Shown: positions 1-9,126, counted from the stretch's first letter. The stretch is 64,000 nt of DNA from Erythrobacter insulae (GCF_007004095.1 NZ_VHJK01000001.1:186001-250000); one strand, 5' to 3'. The notes: a model not told the origin generated them from the sequence alone. Translations and numbers: made by a program.

Positions 1-1
1 C

Positions 2-163
<162 letters not shown>

Positions 164-187
164 CGCTGCCGAAAATGATCAAATCAG

Positions 188-222
188 CCCCGCCGGAAGC
201 GATTTCGGCGGGGTTATTTTTT
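188..222 (+). terminator. Rho-independent terminator after hppA
   Basis: A perfect 8-bp stem (CCCCGCCG at 188-195 and CGGCGGGG at 206-213) with a 10-base loop is followed by TTATTTTTT. It ends transcription of the pyrophosphatase gene. Confidence 0.88.
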
Positions 223-339
223 GCCTAAGGTTCGTCCAGATTCTGGACACTGTTCGCAGGACAAAAGTTTTCTTCATCCCTCCATGATAATGGAAGCTTA
301 GACGCATAATGCCGTGCGTCAGAGTAAGGTTTGCTGCGG

Positions 340-1515
340 ATGGACTTGGCAAATGCGCCAGATCTGAAGAACAAAGGGCGCGCCACCGGCGCCCCTTTTG
401 ACCGCTATTGCGGCTTCCGCGTGCTTTGCGCAGAGCAGGCGCGCACGCCGGAATTCGTCGCGCAGTGGCAAGACATAGCCAATCGCGCTGCTGAACCTAA
501 TCCGTTCTTTGAACCCTGGTTCTGCCTTCCCTCACTCGAATTTCTTACGCCTTCGGCCTCTGGAAGACCGCGCGTTTCGATCCTTGCCCATTTTACAAAA
601 GGTCAGCTTACCGGCGTGATGCCGATTGAGCAGTCCCGCGAGTATTACGGCTATCCCGTGCCGCATTTTTCGGCGTGGCTGCACGCCAATGCATTTTACG
701 GCGCACCACTGGTTATAGAGGGGTTCGAACATGATTTCTGGACCGACTTGCTTAGCCATTTTGACGCGCGGCCCGGCCTTGCCCTGTTTGCCCATCTGCC
801 ATTGCTGGAACAGGGCGGACCGCTCGATGCTGCGCTTGATGCAATTCTAAGCGCATCGCGGCGCAATACATCGGTCGTGCTGCGCCGCGAACGCGCGCTT
901 CATGCCTCGTCGCTGTCTGCCGAACACTATCTTGATCGGGCATTGAGCAAAAAGCATCGCAAGGAATTGCGCCGTCAACGCCGGCGTCTGTCCGAGCACG
1001 GTGAGCTTACCGTCGAGCGCAGAAGCGATGATTTCGGGCTCAAAGAATGGATCGCAGAATTTCTCGCGCTTGAAACGGCGGGATGGAAAGGCGATGCGGG
1101 CTCATCACTTGCAGGCACCCCGGCAACTCGTAATTTCTTCACAGCATGCATGCGCGGCGCGGCATCCGTGGGCAAGTTGGATAGAATAGCCCTTCGCCTC
1201 GATGGAAAACCAATCGCAATGCTCACCAGTTTTGTCACAGCGCCGGGATGCTACAGTTTCAAAACCGCGTTTGATGAACGTTACTCTGCGCATTCGCCGG
1301 GTATGCAGTTGCAGATCGACAATCTCACCGCGCTCGACCGGCCCAATATTGAATGGACCGATAGCTGCGCCGCAGAAGGCCATCCCATGATCGACCGGTT
1401 GTGGACCGAACGCCGTCGACTTGTCAGTCGCAACGTTGCAATCGGTGGTAGGCTGCGCCGGGCCGCTTTCGCACGTTTATCAGCTTACGAAAATCGCAGC
1501 GAGAAAGTAGCATGA
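340..1515 (+). CDS. GNAT-superfamily acetyltransferase, BioF2/FemAB-like
   Basis: A 391-residue cytoplasmic protein with the double-GNAT layout of the BioF2-like acetyltransferase family (Pfam Acetyltransf_6). The signature is the basic helix KKHRKELRRQRRRL near residue 210, followed by a FLALETAGWKGDAG segment and the YSFKTAFDERYSAHSPG acyl-CoA region near residue 310. No signal peptide is seen. An in-frame TTG lies at 331, but AAGG at 326-329 is too close to it and well spaced for ATG 340, so ATG is preferred. The stop overlaps the next start by four bases (ATGA), indicating translational coupling to the JmjC-cupin gene. Substrate is unknown; family members act on polysaccharide, peptide or lipid-linked acceptors. 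Confidence 0.8.
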   Translation: MDLANAPDLKNKGRATGAPFDRYCGFRVLCAEQARTPEFVAQWQDIANRAAEPNPFFEPWFCLPSLEFLTPSASGRPRVSILAHFTKGQLTGVMPIEQSREYYGYPVPHFSAWLHANAFYGAPLVIEGFEHDFWTDLLSHFDARPGLALFAHLPLLEQGGPLDAALDAILSASRRNTSVVLRRERALHASSLSAEHYLDRALSKKHRKELRRQRRRLSEHGELTVERRSDDFGLKEWIAEFLALETAGWKGDAGSSLAGTPATRNFFTACMRGAASVGKLDRIALRLDGKPIAMLTSFVTAPGCYSFKTAFDERYSAHSPGMQLQIDNLTALDRPNIEWTDSCAAEGHPMIDRLWTERRRLVSRNVAIGGRLRRAAFARLSAYENRSEKVA

Positions 1516-2411
1516 ACGCACCTTTTCATCAGAACGCTGAATGGCAACTCGATCAGAAATCCGTTTCCGGGGTGTTTGATCAGGCAGCACGCGCCCACTT
1601 TGGACAGCACTATCCCGAAAAACCGCATTTGCTGCGTCACGGACTTCAAAAACATCCGCTGCTGGAAATAGAGGCGTTGGCGAATCTCGCCGAACGGCTC
1701 GGCGAAGGCAGTGTCGAATATAATCGCGGCGACCTGCCGCTGGGCGTGGATGGAAAGCCTGCATCCAATGGCCTTTCCATTGGCGAGACGATCCGCAGGG
1801 TCCGCGAAGCCAACAGCTGGGCCGTGCTGAAGAACATTGAACAAGTGCCGGCATATCAATCACTGCTCATGGATCTGCTCGGCGATCTCCGACCAGAGAT
1901 CGAGAACGCGACCGGGCAGCTGCTGACGCCGCAGGGCTTTCTGTTCATCTCAAGCCCTAATGCGGTGACGCCGTATCACTTCGATCCCGAGCACAATATT
2001 CTGCTGCAGATCGCAGGATCGAAAGTAATGACCCAGTTTCCAGCGGGCAATCCGCATTTTGCGTCCGACACCACGCATGAGAGCTACCATACGGGCGGGC
2101 CGCGTGAGCTTGCTTGGGATGACGCTTATCTAAAGGACGGGATGCCATTCAAACTTGGTGCCGGCGATGCTGTGTATGTGCCAGTCATGGCGCCGCACTT
2201 TGTTAACAATGGCCCGGAAAGTTCCGTTTCGCTTTCAATCACATGGCGGTCCGACTGGAGCTACCTTGAAAGCGATGCCCGCGCCTTTAACCGCTGGTTA
2301 CGGCAACGTGGTTTTTCTCCGAATGCGCCCAAGCGTTGGCCCGCTCAAAACCGGGTCAAAGCCAGCGCATACCGTGCATTGCGGAAATTTGGTCTGACCG
2401 GGCAATCTTGA
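1512..2411 (+). CDS. Cupin-like / JmjC-type Fe(II) oxygenase-like protein
   Basis: 299 residues with a JmjC-like cupin fold in the C-terminal half. The putative metal site is H156-x-D158 (in PYHFDPEHNILLQIAGSK) and H229 (in VPVMAPHFVNNG), the two-His-one-carboxylate triad of Fe(II)/2-oxoglutarate dioxygenases. The Lys of the KVMTQFP strand is placed where JmjC enzymes often contact 2-oxoglutarate. The start overlaps the upstream acetyltransferase stop by four bases, so the two are probably made together and may act on the same target. A protein, tRNA or small-molecule hydroxylase role is plausible, but the substrate cannot be read from sequence. Confidence 0.75.
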   Translation: MNAPFHQNAEWQLDQKSVSGVFDQAARAHFGQHYPEKPHLLRHGLQKHPLLEIEALANLAERLGEGSVEYNRGDLPLGVDGKPASNGLSIGETIRRVREANSWAVLKNIEQVPAYQSLLMDLLGDLRPEIENATGQLLTPQGFLFISSPNAVTPYHFDPEHNILLQIAGSKVMTQFPAGNPHFASDTTHESYHTGGPRELAWDDAYLKDGMPFKLGAGDAVYVPVMAPHFVNNGPESSVSLSITWRSDWSYLESDARAFNRWLRQRGFSPNAPKRWPAQNRVKASAYRALRKFGLTGQS

Positions 2412-2439
2412 CCTCGGCCAACCCGCGCCGCAAAGGCAC

Positions 2440-3363
2440 ATGATGAGCGACACCCCAACTGCAGAGCAGCTGACCGATGGCTTGGTCCGCCTCTTGACCA
2501 CAGAAAAACGTGCGGCTGATATTTACGCGGGCAACCCGCAAAAAGGCGGCGTTGGCCGGGTATTTGGCGGGCAGGTTCTGGCTCAGGCATTGCAGGCGGC
2601 TCAGGCCAGCGTCACCGACGGGAAAACCGCTCATTCGCTGCACGCCTATTTCCTGCGCGGCGGCAAAGAAGGCATTCCGATTGAATACCGCATTCAGCGC
2701 GATTTTGACGGGCGCAGCTTTGCCAATCGCCGTGTTGTGGCATCGCAAGAAGGCGATGACGGCACCAGCATACCGATCCTCAATCTGACCGCGAGTTTTC
2801 AGACGCCCGAAGATGGGTTGGAACATGTTGATTCGCCGATGCCCGACGTTGCCGGTCCGGATGAATTAAAATCGGATATGGAAATGCGGCTCCAGATGGT
2901 TGATGCACTGGGTGACAAGCTCGATGAATCCCAGCGCAAATTCATGCTCCGCCCTCGTCCGATTGAGATGCGTACGATTGATCGATTGCATTGGATGAAT
3001 TCCGAACCACGGCCACCACATGCGCACACCTGGTTCAAGACTGCGGCACCTTTACCGGACGATCCCAATCTGCACCGTGCGGTGATGACCTATGCCAGCG
3101 ATTACACGTTGCTCGGGACAAGCGCCCTTCCCCACGGTCTGTCTTGGATGCGGGGCGAGCTGGTCGGGGCCAGCCTTGACCATGCAATATGGTTCCACCG
3201 CGAAGCGCGGGCGGATGAATGGCTGCTCTATGTCACTGATGCACCATGGTCAGGCAGCGGCCGCGGGTTCAATCGCGGACGAATATTCAACCGGTCGGGT
3301 GAACTTGTCGCCAGTGTCGCCCAGGAAGGCATGATGCGGAAGCGCAAGAAGAAACCGGATTAG
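2440..3363 (+). CDS. tesB: Acyl-CoA thioesterase II (TesB family)
   Basis: A 307-residue double-hotdog thioesterase that hydrolyses medium and long acyl-CoA. Recognisable blocks are GRVFGGQVLAQALQAA near residue 35, SLHAYFLRGG near 67, the catalytic-Asp segment MTYASDYTLLGTS near 215, SLDHAIWFHR near 248 and the catalytic-Gln segment ASVAQEGMMR near the C-terminus. The length is slightly above the usual 285-300. Two consecutive ATGs (2440 and 2443) are possible; AAGG at 2433-2436 fits 2443 a little better. It lies 28 bases after the JmjC-cupin gene and may be co-transcribed with it. It converges on the DUF1190 gene with a 12-base gap. Confidence 0.92.
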   Translation: MMSDTPTAEQLTDGLVRLLTTEKRAADIYAGNPQKGGVGRVFGGQVLAQALQAAQASVTDGKTAHSLHAYFLRGGKEGIPIEYRIQRDFDGRSFANRRVVASQEGDDGTSIPILNLTASFQTPEDGLEHVDSPMPDVAGPDELKSDMEMRLQMVDALGDKLDESQRKFMLRPRPIEMRTIDRLHWMNSEPRPPHAHTWFKTAAPLPDDPNLHRAVMTYASDYTLLGTSALPHGLSWMRGELVGASLDHAIWFHREARADEWLLYVTDAPWSGSGRGFNRGRIFNRSGELVASVAQEGMMRKRKKKPD

Positions 3364-3375
3364 GCGCCGAAGCGA

Positions 3376-4062
3376 TTAACTGCCCTCGCTGGGCGCTGCG
3401 ACAACAGCGTCTGGGGCCTTTTTAGACGAACCGCCATTGCGATCAGACAGGTTCCAAACCCCATTGCGGCCGCCAACCCCGCCCTTCTTCGCTACTCGCG
3501 ATGCCGGCTTTATTTTAGGCGCAGATTTCGGACGCTCAAAAGCGCGGTTCGAAATGGTGTATAGTCCAGGCGACCCGGCAAGACTTAAGCTTACGCCGTT
3601 GGCAGATTGATAGCCGCCCGATTTGCTATTGAACAACGGCCCGCTGGCGCGTTTGTTGCTCGAATACCATGCGACGACAAACGGGGAGAAATGGCGCTGC
3701 CCGGCCTGAACCTGCTCTTCTTCGCCGACACCGCTTTCGACGCATTTGCCAGCTCCGTATTCCGTCTCGCAATCAGCGAGTGCGGCAAAGCGCGGGGCCT
3801 CTTCATCGGCCTTGGCGACGGCTTCTGCGTGCATGGCATCACATTCATCGCGGGTCTTTCCGGTCGTCTTTGCGCAAGCAAACACGTTCTCGAACACCTG
3901 AACTTCGGTCTGCTTCGCTTCGTTTTGCGCCGCGTTTGCGGACGGCGCGGCAGGTTCACTGCCACACGCGGTCAACATGGCACCGCCCCCGATTGCGGCC
4001 AAAGCCGTCAAAACGACTTTAGAAGAACGCTTTGAGCGCTTTGAATTTGCAGGCATTTCCAT
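3376..4062 (-). CDS. DUF1190 family lipoprotein (YgiB-like)
   Basis: A 228-residue secreted lipoprotein. The basic N-terminus, a hydrophobic stretch and a lipobox LTAC (Cys at about residue 33) predict lipidation. The mature part has the DUF1190 signature: FENVFACAKTTGKTRDECD, a KADEEAPRFAALADCETEYG segment and a CVE motif, giving the conserved cysteines of the family. The C-terminus is Gly/Ser-rich, as in E. coli YgiB. A GTG one codon earlier is possible, but GGGGA at 4071-4075 sits eight bases before ATG 4062. Function of the family is unknown; it is an envelope protein. It converges with tesB. Confidence 0.8.
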   Translation of the reverse strand: MEMPANSKRSKRSSKVVLTALAAIGGGAMLTACGSEPAAPSANAAQNEAKQTEVQVFENVFACAKTTGKTRDECDAMHAEAVAKADEEAPRFAALADCETEYGAGKCVESGVGEEEQVQAGQRHFSPFVVAWYSSNKRASGPLFNSKSGGYQSANGVSLSLAGSPGLYTISNRAFERPKSAPKIKPASRVAKKGGVGGRNGVWNLSDRNGGSSKKAPDAVVAAPSEGS

Positions 4063-4167
4063 CACATATTCCCCGTCGACCCGGCTGTTGATGATGGTTT
4101 AGCCTGAAATGGTTATCACAAGGTGCACACGCGTTTTTGCCGCAAGGAGCCCCCCATAGACAAAAGG

Positions 4168-4986
4168 CTAATGCGCTAGGAAAATTGGCAGGTGCGGATC
4201 GGTTAGAGAGCGCCGGGTCACCCCGCCCAGCAACATTTCGGCCAGTTTTGAATGGCCATATGCGCCCATTACCATCATCGAACATCCCCGCATTTCTGCA
4301 GCCTCGAATAATGCTTCGGATACGGTTCCATTGCCGCGCGGAATTTCCACAATCTCTGCCTCTATTCCATGCCGGCTGAGATATTTCGCGCCTTCATCAA
4401 GGCGGAAATCCACACGCTCCTTGTCATTGAATTCCGATACATAGGCCAGATGAACGCTGCCAGACAGTGCCAGAAGCGGCACAGAGGCACGCAGCGCCAC
4501 GCAAGCCTCTGACGAGCCATTCCATGCGACCAGGATTGGCGCACTTATGTCAAACCGTTTGGTGGATGCAGGCACCACCAGAACCGGTGCAGGTGCTTTT
4601 AGCGCAAGCTCGCCAACCATATTGGAAGCTGCGCGTTTGCCGTCTTCACCGACATCATAAGGACCCACGATAATCAGATCATGCAGCGCCGATTGTTCAA
4701 GCAGCCTTCGTTCGGCCATACCGTAAATGAATTTCCAGCTCCAATTGGCATCTTCATTGGCGAGGTCGGCTTCGGTTTTGGCCCGAAAGCTCTCGGCTGC
4801 CTCTTTGATCTGCGGCAATGCAGCCGCCATGGCCGAGCCATAAAAGTCGCCGGGCGCAAAGACTTCATAACTGACCGCTTGCAAGAATGTGATGTGAGCA
4901 TTCGTTGCCCGGGCAATGTCGAGCGCAACCTGCATACGGGCTTCCATAGCGCTGTCATCAGCGGCGTGAACGAGGATGGATTTCAT
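4168..4986 (-). CDS. Tandem universal stress protein (UspA family)
   Basis: A 272-residue cytoplasmic protein made of two Usp domains (about 1-145 and 146-272). The first begins MKSILVHAADDSAMEAR and carries the DLIIVGPYD strand. The second ends with the nucleotide-binding signature MVMGAYGHSKLAEMLLGGVTRRSL, the G-2x-G-9x-G-S/T type pattern of ATP-binding Usps. AAGGAG lies seven bases before the ATG. It is divergent from the carotenoid oxygenase gene, and a perfect FNR/FixK-type palindrome lies about 54 bases upstream of its start. Proteobacterial tandem Usps are often induced by low oxygen through such boxes, so that is the likely regulation here. Confidence 0.9.
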   Translation of the reverse strand: MKSILVHAADDSAMEARMQVALDIARATNAHITFLQAVSYEVFAPGDFYGSAMAAALPQIKEAAESFRAKTEADLANEDANWSWKFIYGMAERRLLEQSALHDLIIVGPYDVGEDGKRAASNMVGELALKAPAPVLVVPASTKRFDISAPILVAWNGSSEACVALRASVPLLALSGSVHLAYVSEFNDKERVDFRLDEGAKYLSRHGIEAEIVEIPRGNGTVSEALFEAAEMRGCSMMVMGAYGHSKLAEMLLGGVTRRSLTDPHLPIFLAH

Positions 4987-5039
4987 TGGGCTTCTCCTTT
5001 TTATGTTTACAAAGATGCACCTGAGATACCGCCGCGTAA

Positions 5040-5053
5040 TTGATCGAGATCAA
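5040..5053. promoter_or_regulatory. FNR/FixK-type operator
   Basis: The sequence TTGATCGAGATCAA is an exact match to the Crp/Fnr consensus TTGAT-N4-ATCAA. It sits in the divergent region between the Usp gene (start 4986, minus) and the carotenoid oxygenase gene (start 5122, plus). Its centre is 60 bases from the Usp start and 75 bases from the oxygenase start, close enough to act at either promoter. No FNR or FixK gene is in the window. Confidence 0.75.
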
Positions 5054-5121
5054 ACTTTGGTGAGTTTTGTTAGGCTTGCCCTACTTTCACACTCCGCTAA
5101 GTTCGTGCGCGGGAGAGTGCC

Positions 5122-6615
5122 ATGCAGATTACACGTCAGCCGCCAGTCAAAACGACCCTGAAACCATCAAACCACCCGTATCTTTCCGGGCCATGGACAC
5201 CTGTTCATGAAGAAGTTGACGTCGATGAGCTTGAAATCATCGAAGGCGAAATTCCTGCGGACATTGACGGGATCTATCTGCGCAACACCGAAAATCCGGT
5301 CCACCAACCGCTCGGCCGGCATCATCCCTTCGATGGCGATGCAATGGTCCATCAAGTCAGCATCAGCGGCGGCAAAGCAAGCTATCGCAACCGTTTCGTA
5401 CGGACGCATTGCTTTACCCAAGAACAGATCGCCGGCGAAGCGCTTTGGGGCGGGTTGATGGATCCGCCTGCCCTTTCCAAGCGGCCCGGTTTCGGGGCCC
5501 ATGGCAGCCTGAAAGATACAGGCAGCACCGATATCATCGTTCATGCCGGCACAGCTTTGGCAACGCTCTATCAATGCGGTGAAGCATGGCAGATTGACCC
5601 GGTGTCGCTCGAAAATCTCGGCAAAGCATCGTGGGGGCCGATTGACGGGATCTCCGCCCATCCCAAAGTGGATGAGGATACCGGCGAGCTGATGTTCTTC
5701 AATTATTCAAAGCACGCGCCTTATATGCATTACGGCGTCGTCGATCGGGCCGGAATGCTCGTGCATTATGCGCCCATCCCGTTGTCCGGCCCGCGCCTGC
5801 CGCATGATATGGCAATTACCAAAAACTGGTCGATCTTGAATGACATGCCGTTGTTCTGGGATGAAGAGCTTTTGAAACGGGATATTCATGCCGCGCGCAT
5901 TCACGATGGCATACCAACGCGTTTTGCGCTGATCCCGCGCCATGGTCAGCCCGAGGATATCCGCTGGTTCGAAGCCTCGCCAACCTATGTTCTTCATTGG
6001 ACAAATGCGTGGGAGGATGGCGATGAGGTTGTGCTTGAGGGATATTATCAAGACAAACCGATGCCTGACCCGATCAAAGAAGCGGGCGAATACAGCCATA
6101 TGATGGCCTATGTGGATGAACATTCCTTTCAAAGCAGGCTTCACCGGTGGCGCTTCAATCTCAAGACCGGTGCGACCACCGAAGAACGGCTGTGTGATCG
6201 CATCGTCGAATTCGGAATGATCAACCCCGATTATCTGATGCGCAAAAACCGGTACATCTGGTCCACCACCACGCGGCCCGGCTGGTTCCTGTTTAACGGA
6301 TATGTCCGGCACGATACGCAAACCGGCACAGAGCAGGTTTTTCAACTGCCAGACGGGGTGTATGCCAGCGAAAGCCCGATGGTGCCTCGCAAAGGCGCAG
6401 CATCAGAGGATGACGGGTATCTTGTCACTTTCCTGATCGACGAGAATTCCGGGACTTCCGAGCTCGCCATACTTGATGCCAGCGATGTGACGAAAGGCCC
6501 GATCTGCCGTGCGCGCCTGCCACACAAGATTTCCAGCGGAGTGCATTCAACCTGGGTCGAACATTCGCAATTGCAGGCCGATGCCGACTTCAAAAGGCGG
6601 TCTTTGGCAGCCTGA
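5122..6615 (+). CDS. Carotenoid oxygenase (RPE65 / CCD family)
   Basis: A 497-residue seven-bladed propeller enzyme of the carotenoid cleavage dioxygenase family, which uses four His to hold Fe(II) and splits a polyene or stilbene double bond with O2. Candidate iron ligands are in the blocks ISAHPKVDEDTGELMFFNYS, RLPHDMAITKNWSILNDMPL, YVLHWTNAWEDGDEVVLEG and the C-terminal SSGVHSTWVEH. The N-terminal YLSGPWTPVHEEVD and EGEIPADIDGIYLRNTENP are typical of the family. GGAGAG eight bases upstream fixes the ATG. Substrate could be a carotenoid, apocarotenoid or lignostilbene. It is divergent from the stress protein and shares the FNR-type box region. It may form no operon with sodB, which has its own 90-base leader. 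Confidence 0.93.
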   Translation: MQITRQPPVKTTLKPSNHPYLSGPWTPVHEEVDVDELEIIEGEIPADIDGIYLRNTENPVHQPLGRHHPFDGDAMVHQVSISGGKASYRNRFVRTHCFTQEQIAGEALWGGLMDPPALSKRPGFGAHGSLKDTGSTDIIVHAGTALATLYQCGEAWQIDPVSLENLGKASWGPIDGISAHPKVDEDTGELMFFNYSKHAPYMHYGVVDRAGMLVHYAPIPLSGPRLPHDMAITKNWSILNDMPLFWDEELLKRDIHAARIHDGIPTRFALIPRHGQPEDIRWFEASPTYVLHWTNAWEDGDEVVLEGYYQDKPMPDPIKEAGEYSHMMAYVDEHSFQSRLHRWRFNLKTGATTEERLCDRIVEFGMINPDYLMRKNRYIWSTTTRPGWFLFNGYVRHDTQTGTEQVFQLPDGVYASESPMVPRKGAASEDDGYLVTFLIDENSGTSELAILDASDVTKGPICRARLPHKISSGVHSTWVEHSQLQADADFKRRSLAA

Positions 6616-6705
6616 CTGTCGAGTATTGTCAGAACAGATTGAAACTTTTACCGCGCCAGCGCGTTTCCACACCAATCGTATTCCTTTTAATTAGAGAGAC
6701 CTAAC

Positions 6706-7317
6706 ATGGCATTTCAACTGATTGACCTTCCTTATCCTGATACCGCTCTGGCACCGGCAGTCTCTGCCGAAACGCTTTCGTTCCACTATGGCAAGCACCA
6801 TCAGGCGTATCTCGACAAGATGAACGCTGCGATTGAAGGCACCGATCACGCTGATAAGCCGATGGAAGCCATCGTATCGGCAGCACGCGGCAGCAACCAG
6901 GGTTTGTTCAACAACGCGGCGCAAAGCTGGAACCACGCCTTTTATTGGCATTCCATGGCCGCTGAAGAAACGGCCCCTTCGGATGATCTCAAAGCGAAAA
7001 TCGACGCCGCTTTTGGTTCGGTCGACGAATTGAAGAAACAACTTAAAGAGCGCGGCGCCGGTCACTTTGCCAGCGGCTGGGTCTGGCTCGCAGAAAAAGA
7101 CGGGGCGCTTTCAATCGAAGAAACCCATGACGGCGATACCCTTGCAGACAGCGGATTTAATCCCCTGCTGACAATCGACGTGTGGGAGCACGCTTATTAC
7201 CTCGATCACCAGAACAAACGTCCTGCGTATCTGGATGCTGTGGTAGACAACAAGCTCAACTGGGCATTCGCCAGCGAAAACCTCGCCCGCGGATCGGCGT
7301 GGACATACCCCGCCTAA
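6706..7317 (+). CDS. sodB: Superoxide dismutase, Fe type
   Basis: A 203-residue Fe/Mn superoxide dismutase, cytoplasmic, converting superoxide to H2O2 and O2. Metal ligands are H27 (SFHYGKHHQAYL), H77 (AQSWNHAFYW), D158 and H162 (IDVWEHAYYLDH). Gln73 in the NNAAQSWNH motif is the residue typical of iron enzymes. No signal peptide. The gene ends with a strong hairpin terminator that has a second, interleaved inverted repeat. The downstream gene is convergent. Confidence 0.97.
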   Translation: MAFQLIDLPYPDTALAPAVSAETLSFHYGKHHQAYLDKMNAAIEGTDHADKPMEAIVSAARGSNQGLFNNAAQSWNHAFYWHSMAAEETAPSDDLKAKIDAAFGSVDELKKQLKERGAGHFASGWVWLAEKDGALSIEETHDGDTLADSGFNPLLTIDVWEHAYYLDHQNKRPAYLDAVVDNKLNWAFASENLARGSAWTYPA

Positions 7318-7320
7318 ACC

Positions 7321-7376
7321 GAGCGCAATAACATTTTCAAAAACCCCGGATCGCCTATTGCGCTCCGGGGTTTTTT
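7321..7376 (+). terminator. sodB terminator with interleaved second hairpin
   Basis: The terminator stem is AAAAACCCCGGA (7339-7350) paired with TCCGGGGTTTTT (7364-7375), 12 bp with a T run. A second perfect 10-bp inverted repeat, GAGCGCAATA (7321-7330) with TATTGCGCTC (7356-7365), interleaves with it: its 3' arm lies in the terminator loop and overlaps the terminator's 3' arm by two bases. The two helices are therefore mutually exclusive or form a pseudoknot. The terminator is A/T-flanked on both sides and could also serve the convergent transporter gene. Confidence 0.85.
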
Positions 7377-7389
7377 GTATTTCATTCTA

Positions 7390-9009
7390 TCATCCGGGCA
7401 CGGTGTAATAGGTTGGCGAACCCGGCCCGACCGGGATGCCAAGCACAAAGGTCCAAAGATAGAAGAAGATCGACCAGAAGAAGAGGAAGAACATCGTATA
7501 GGGCAGCATCATCGCGATCAGGGTGCCGACGCCCAGATCCTTCTGATATCGCGTCGCCCACGCCAAGATCAGTCCGAAATAACTCATCATCGGCGTGATG
7601 ATATTGGTTGTGCTATCCCCGATCCGATAGGCTGCCTGAATGGTTTCCGGCGCATAACCAATCAGCATCAGCATCGGCACAAAGATCGGCGCAGTCACCG
7701 CCCACTGCGCACTTGCCGAACCCAATGAAAGGTTGATGACTGCACAGAGCAGGATGAACAGAAAGAAGATCAGCGGGCCAGTCATGCCGGTTTCGACCAA
7801 AAATGTCGCCCCGGTCACAGCGGTGATCGCGCCGATATTGGTCCAGCCGAAAAAGGCCACGAATTGCGCCGCGAAAAACACGAGCACAATATACAGGCCC
7901 AGCGAGGATAAAGCCGCCGCCATGGCGTCAATCACATCGCGGTCTGTCTTCATCGTTCCGACCGCGCGGCCATAAGCATATCCGATGGCGACGAAGAAGA
8001 TGAAAATCCACACCACGAAGCCATCAAAGAACGGCGAGTCCATCCGATCCCCATCCTCTGCATTGCGCAGGATGCCCCATTCAGGAACCAGCGTAAGCGC
8101 CATTAGGGCAAGAACGCCGAGCAAGGCGATGCCCGCCCAGCGAAGGCCTTTGCGCTCTTTATCGGCCAAAGGCTGCATCATCCCGTCATCAAGGATGGTC
8201 GGGTCGGCTTTCGACGCATCGTATTCGCCCAATTTCGGCTCGACGATATAGATGCTGACGAGCGAACCGATGACCGCAACCAGAAAAGTCGAGGCGAACA
8301 TGAAGTACCAGTTCGCTGTTGCCAGCACGGTGTAATCGGGATCGATCAGCTGGGCGGCCTCTTGCGTGATCCCGGCCAGCAACGGATCGATTGTCCCGAT
8401 CAGAAGGTTGGCGCTGTAGCCACCGGAAACCCCTGCAAAAGCCGCCGCCATGCCCGCCAGCGGATGCCGCCCGAGAGCATAATAGATCGCTCCGCCAAGC
8501 GGGATGAGAACCACGTAACCCACCTCGCTGGCGGTGTTGGATATAATCCCGGCAAAAACGATCGCGACCGTCACCAGCTTGGGCGGTGCGCCCATGACCA
8601 AGCTGCGCACTGCTGCGCTCAAAAGCCCTGATTTCTCTGCCACGCCCACTCCGAGCATGGCGACCAGCACCACGCCAAGCGGGGCGAAGCCGGTAAAATT
8701 GTCTACAAGCCCGGTGAATATGCGCCGGACCCCGTCGCCATCCATCAGGCTGACTGCGCGGATCATCCCGTCATCTGCCACGCCCTTCGCGCCCAACGGC
8801 CTCGGATCGTCAACCGCCACACCCATCCAGCCGAGCAGCCCCGAAAGCAGCACGATGCCGACTGCAAGCAGAGCGAACAGCGTTACCGGATGCGGCAGAA
8901 GATTGCCCAGCCATTCCACCCCATCAAGAAAGCGGGTGAAGGCATTGCGCTGCGCCGGTGCGTGATCGGCAGCGGTTCCGGTTCGGGGGTTGTCCTGGCT
9001 CTCAGCCAT
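7390..9009 (-). CDS. AbgT family transporter
   Basis: A 539-residue polytopic inner-membrane transporter of the AbgT family, which import p-aminobenzoyl-glutamate or export sulfonamides and folate precursors. Family blocks include RFLDGVEWLGNLLPHPVTLF at the N-terminus, a GVVLVAMLGVGVAEKSGLLSA helix, KLVTVAIVFAGIISNTASEVGYVVLIPLG, and near the C-terminus SASAQWAVTAPIFVPM followed by YRIGDSTTNIITPMMSYFG. A longer frame extends to 9093, but ATG 9009 has GGAA seven bases upstream and gives the usual family N-terminus. There is no folate gene next to it; folP is 53 kb away in this window. It converges on sodB. Confidence 0.93.
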   Translation of the reverse strand: MAESQDNPRTGTAADHAPAQRNAFTRFLDGVEWLGNLLPHPVTLFALLAVGIVLLSGLLGWMGVAVDDPRPLGAKGVADDGMIRAVSLMDGDGVRRIFTGLVDNFTGFAPLGVVLVAMLGVGVAEKSGLLSAAVRSLVMGAPPKLVTVAIVFAGIISNTASEVGYVVLIPLGGAIYYALGRHPLAGMAAAFAGVSGGYSANLLIGTIDPLLAGITQEAAQLIDPDYTVLATANWYFMFASTFLVAVIGSLVSIYIVEPKLGEYDASKADPTILDDGMMQPLADKERKGLRWAGIALLGVLALMALTLVPEWGILRNAEDGDRMDSPFFDGFVVWIFIFFVAIGYAYGRAVGTMKTDRDVIDAMAAALSSLGLYIVLVFFAAQFVAFFGWTNIGAITAVTGATFLVETGMTGPLIFFLFILLCAVINLSLGSASAQWAVTAPIFVPMLMLIGYAPETIQAAYRIGDSTTNIITPMMSYFGLILAWATRYQKDLGVGTLIAMMLPYTMFFLFFWSIFFYLWTFVLGIPVGPGSPTYYTVPG

Positions 9010-9126
9010 CAATTCATTCCAATCGCGTGAAGCGCCAAAATTAGCGGGGCAAAGATGGGCGCTGAGGGATAATCGCCGCGAAGGGCATGGCAAAGCCTCG
9101 CTTGGCCGCGCCGCAATTTCGCTGCG

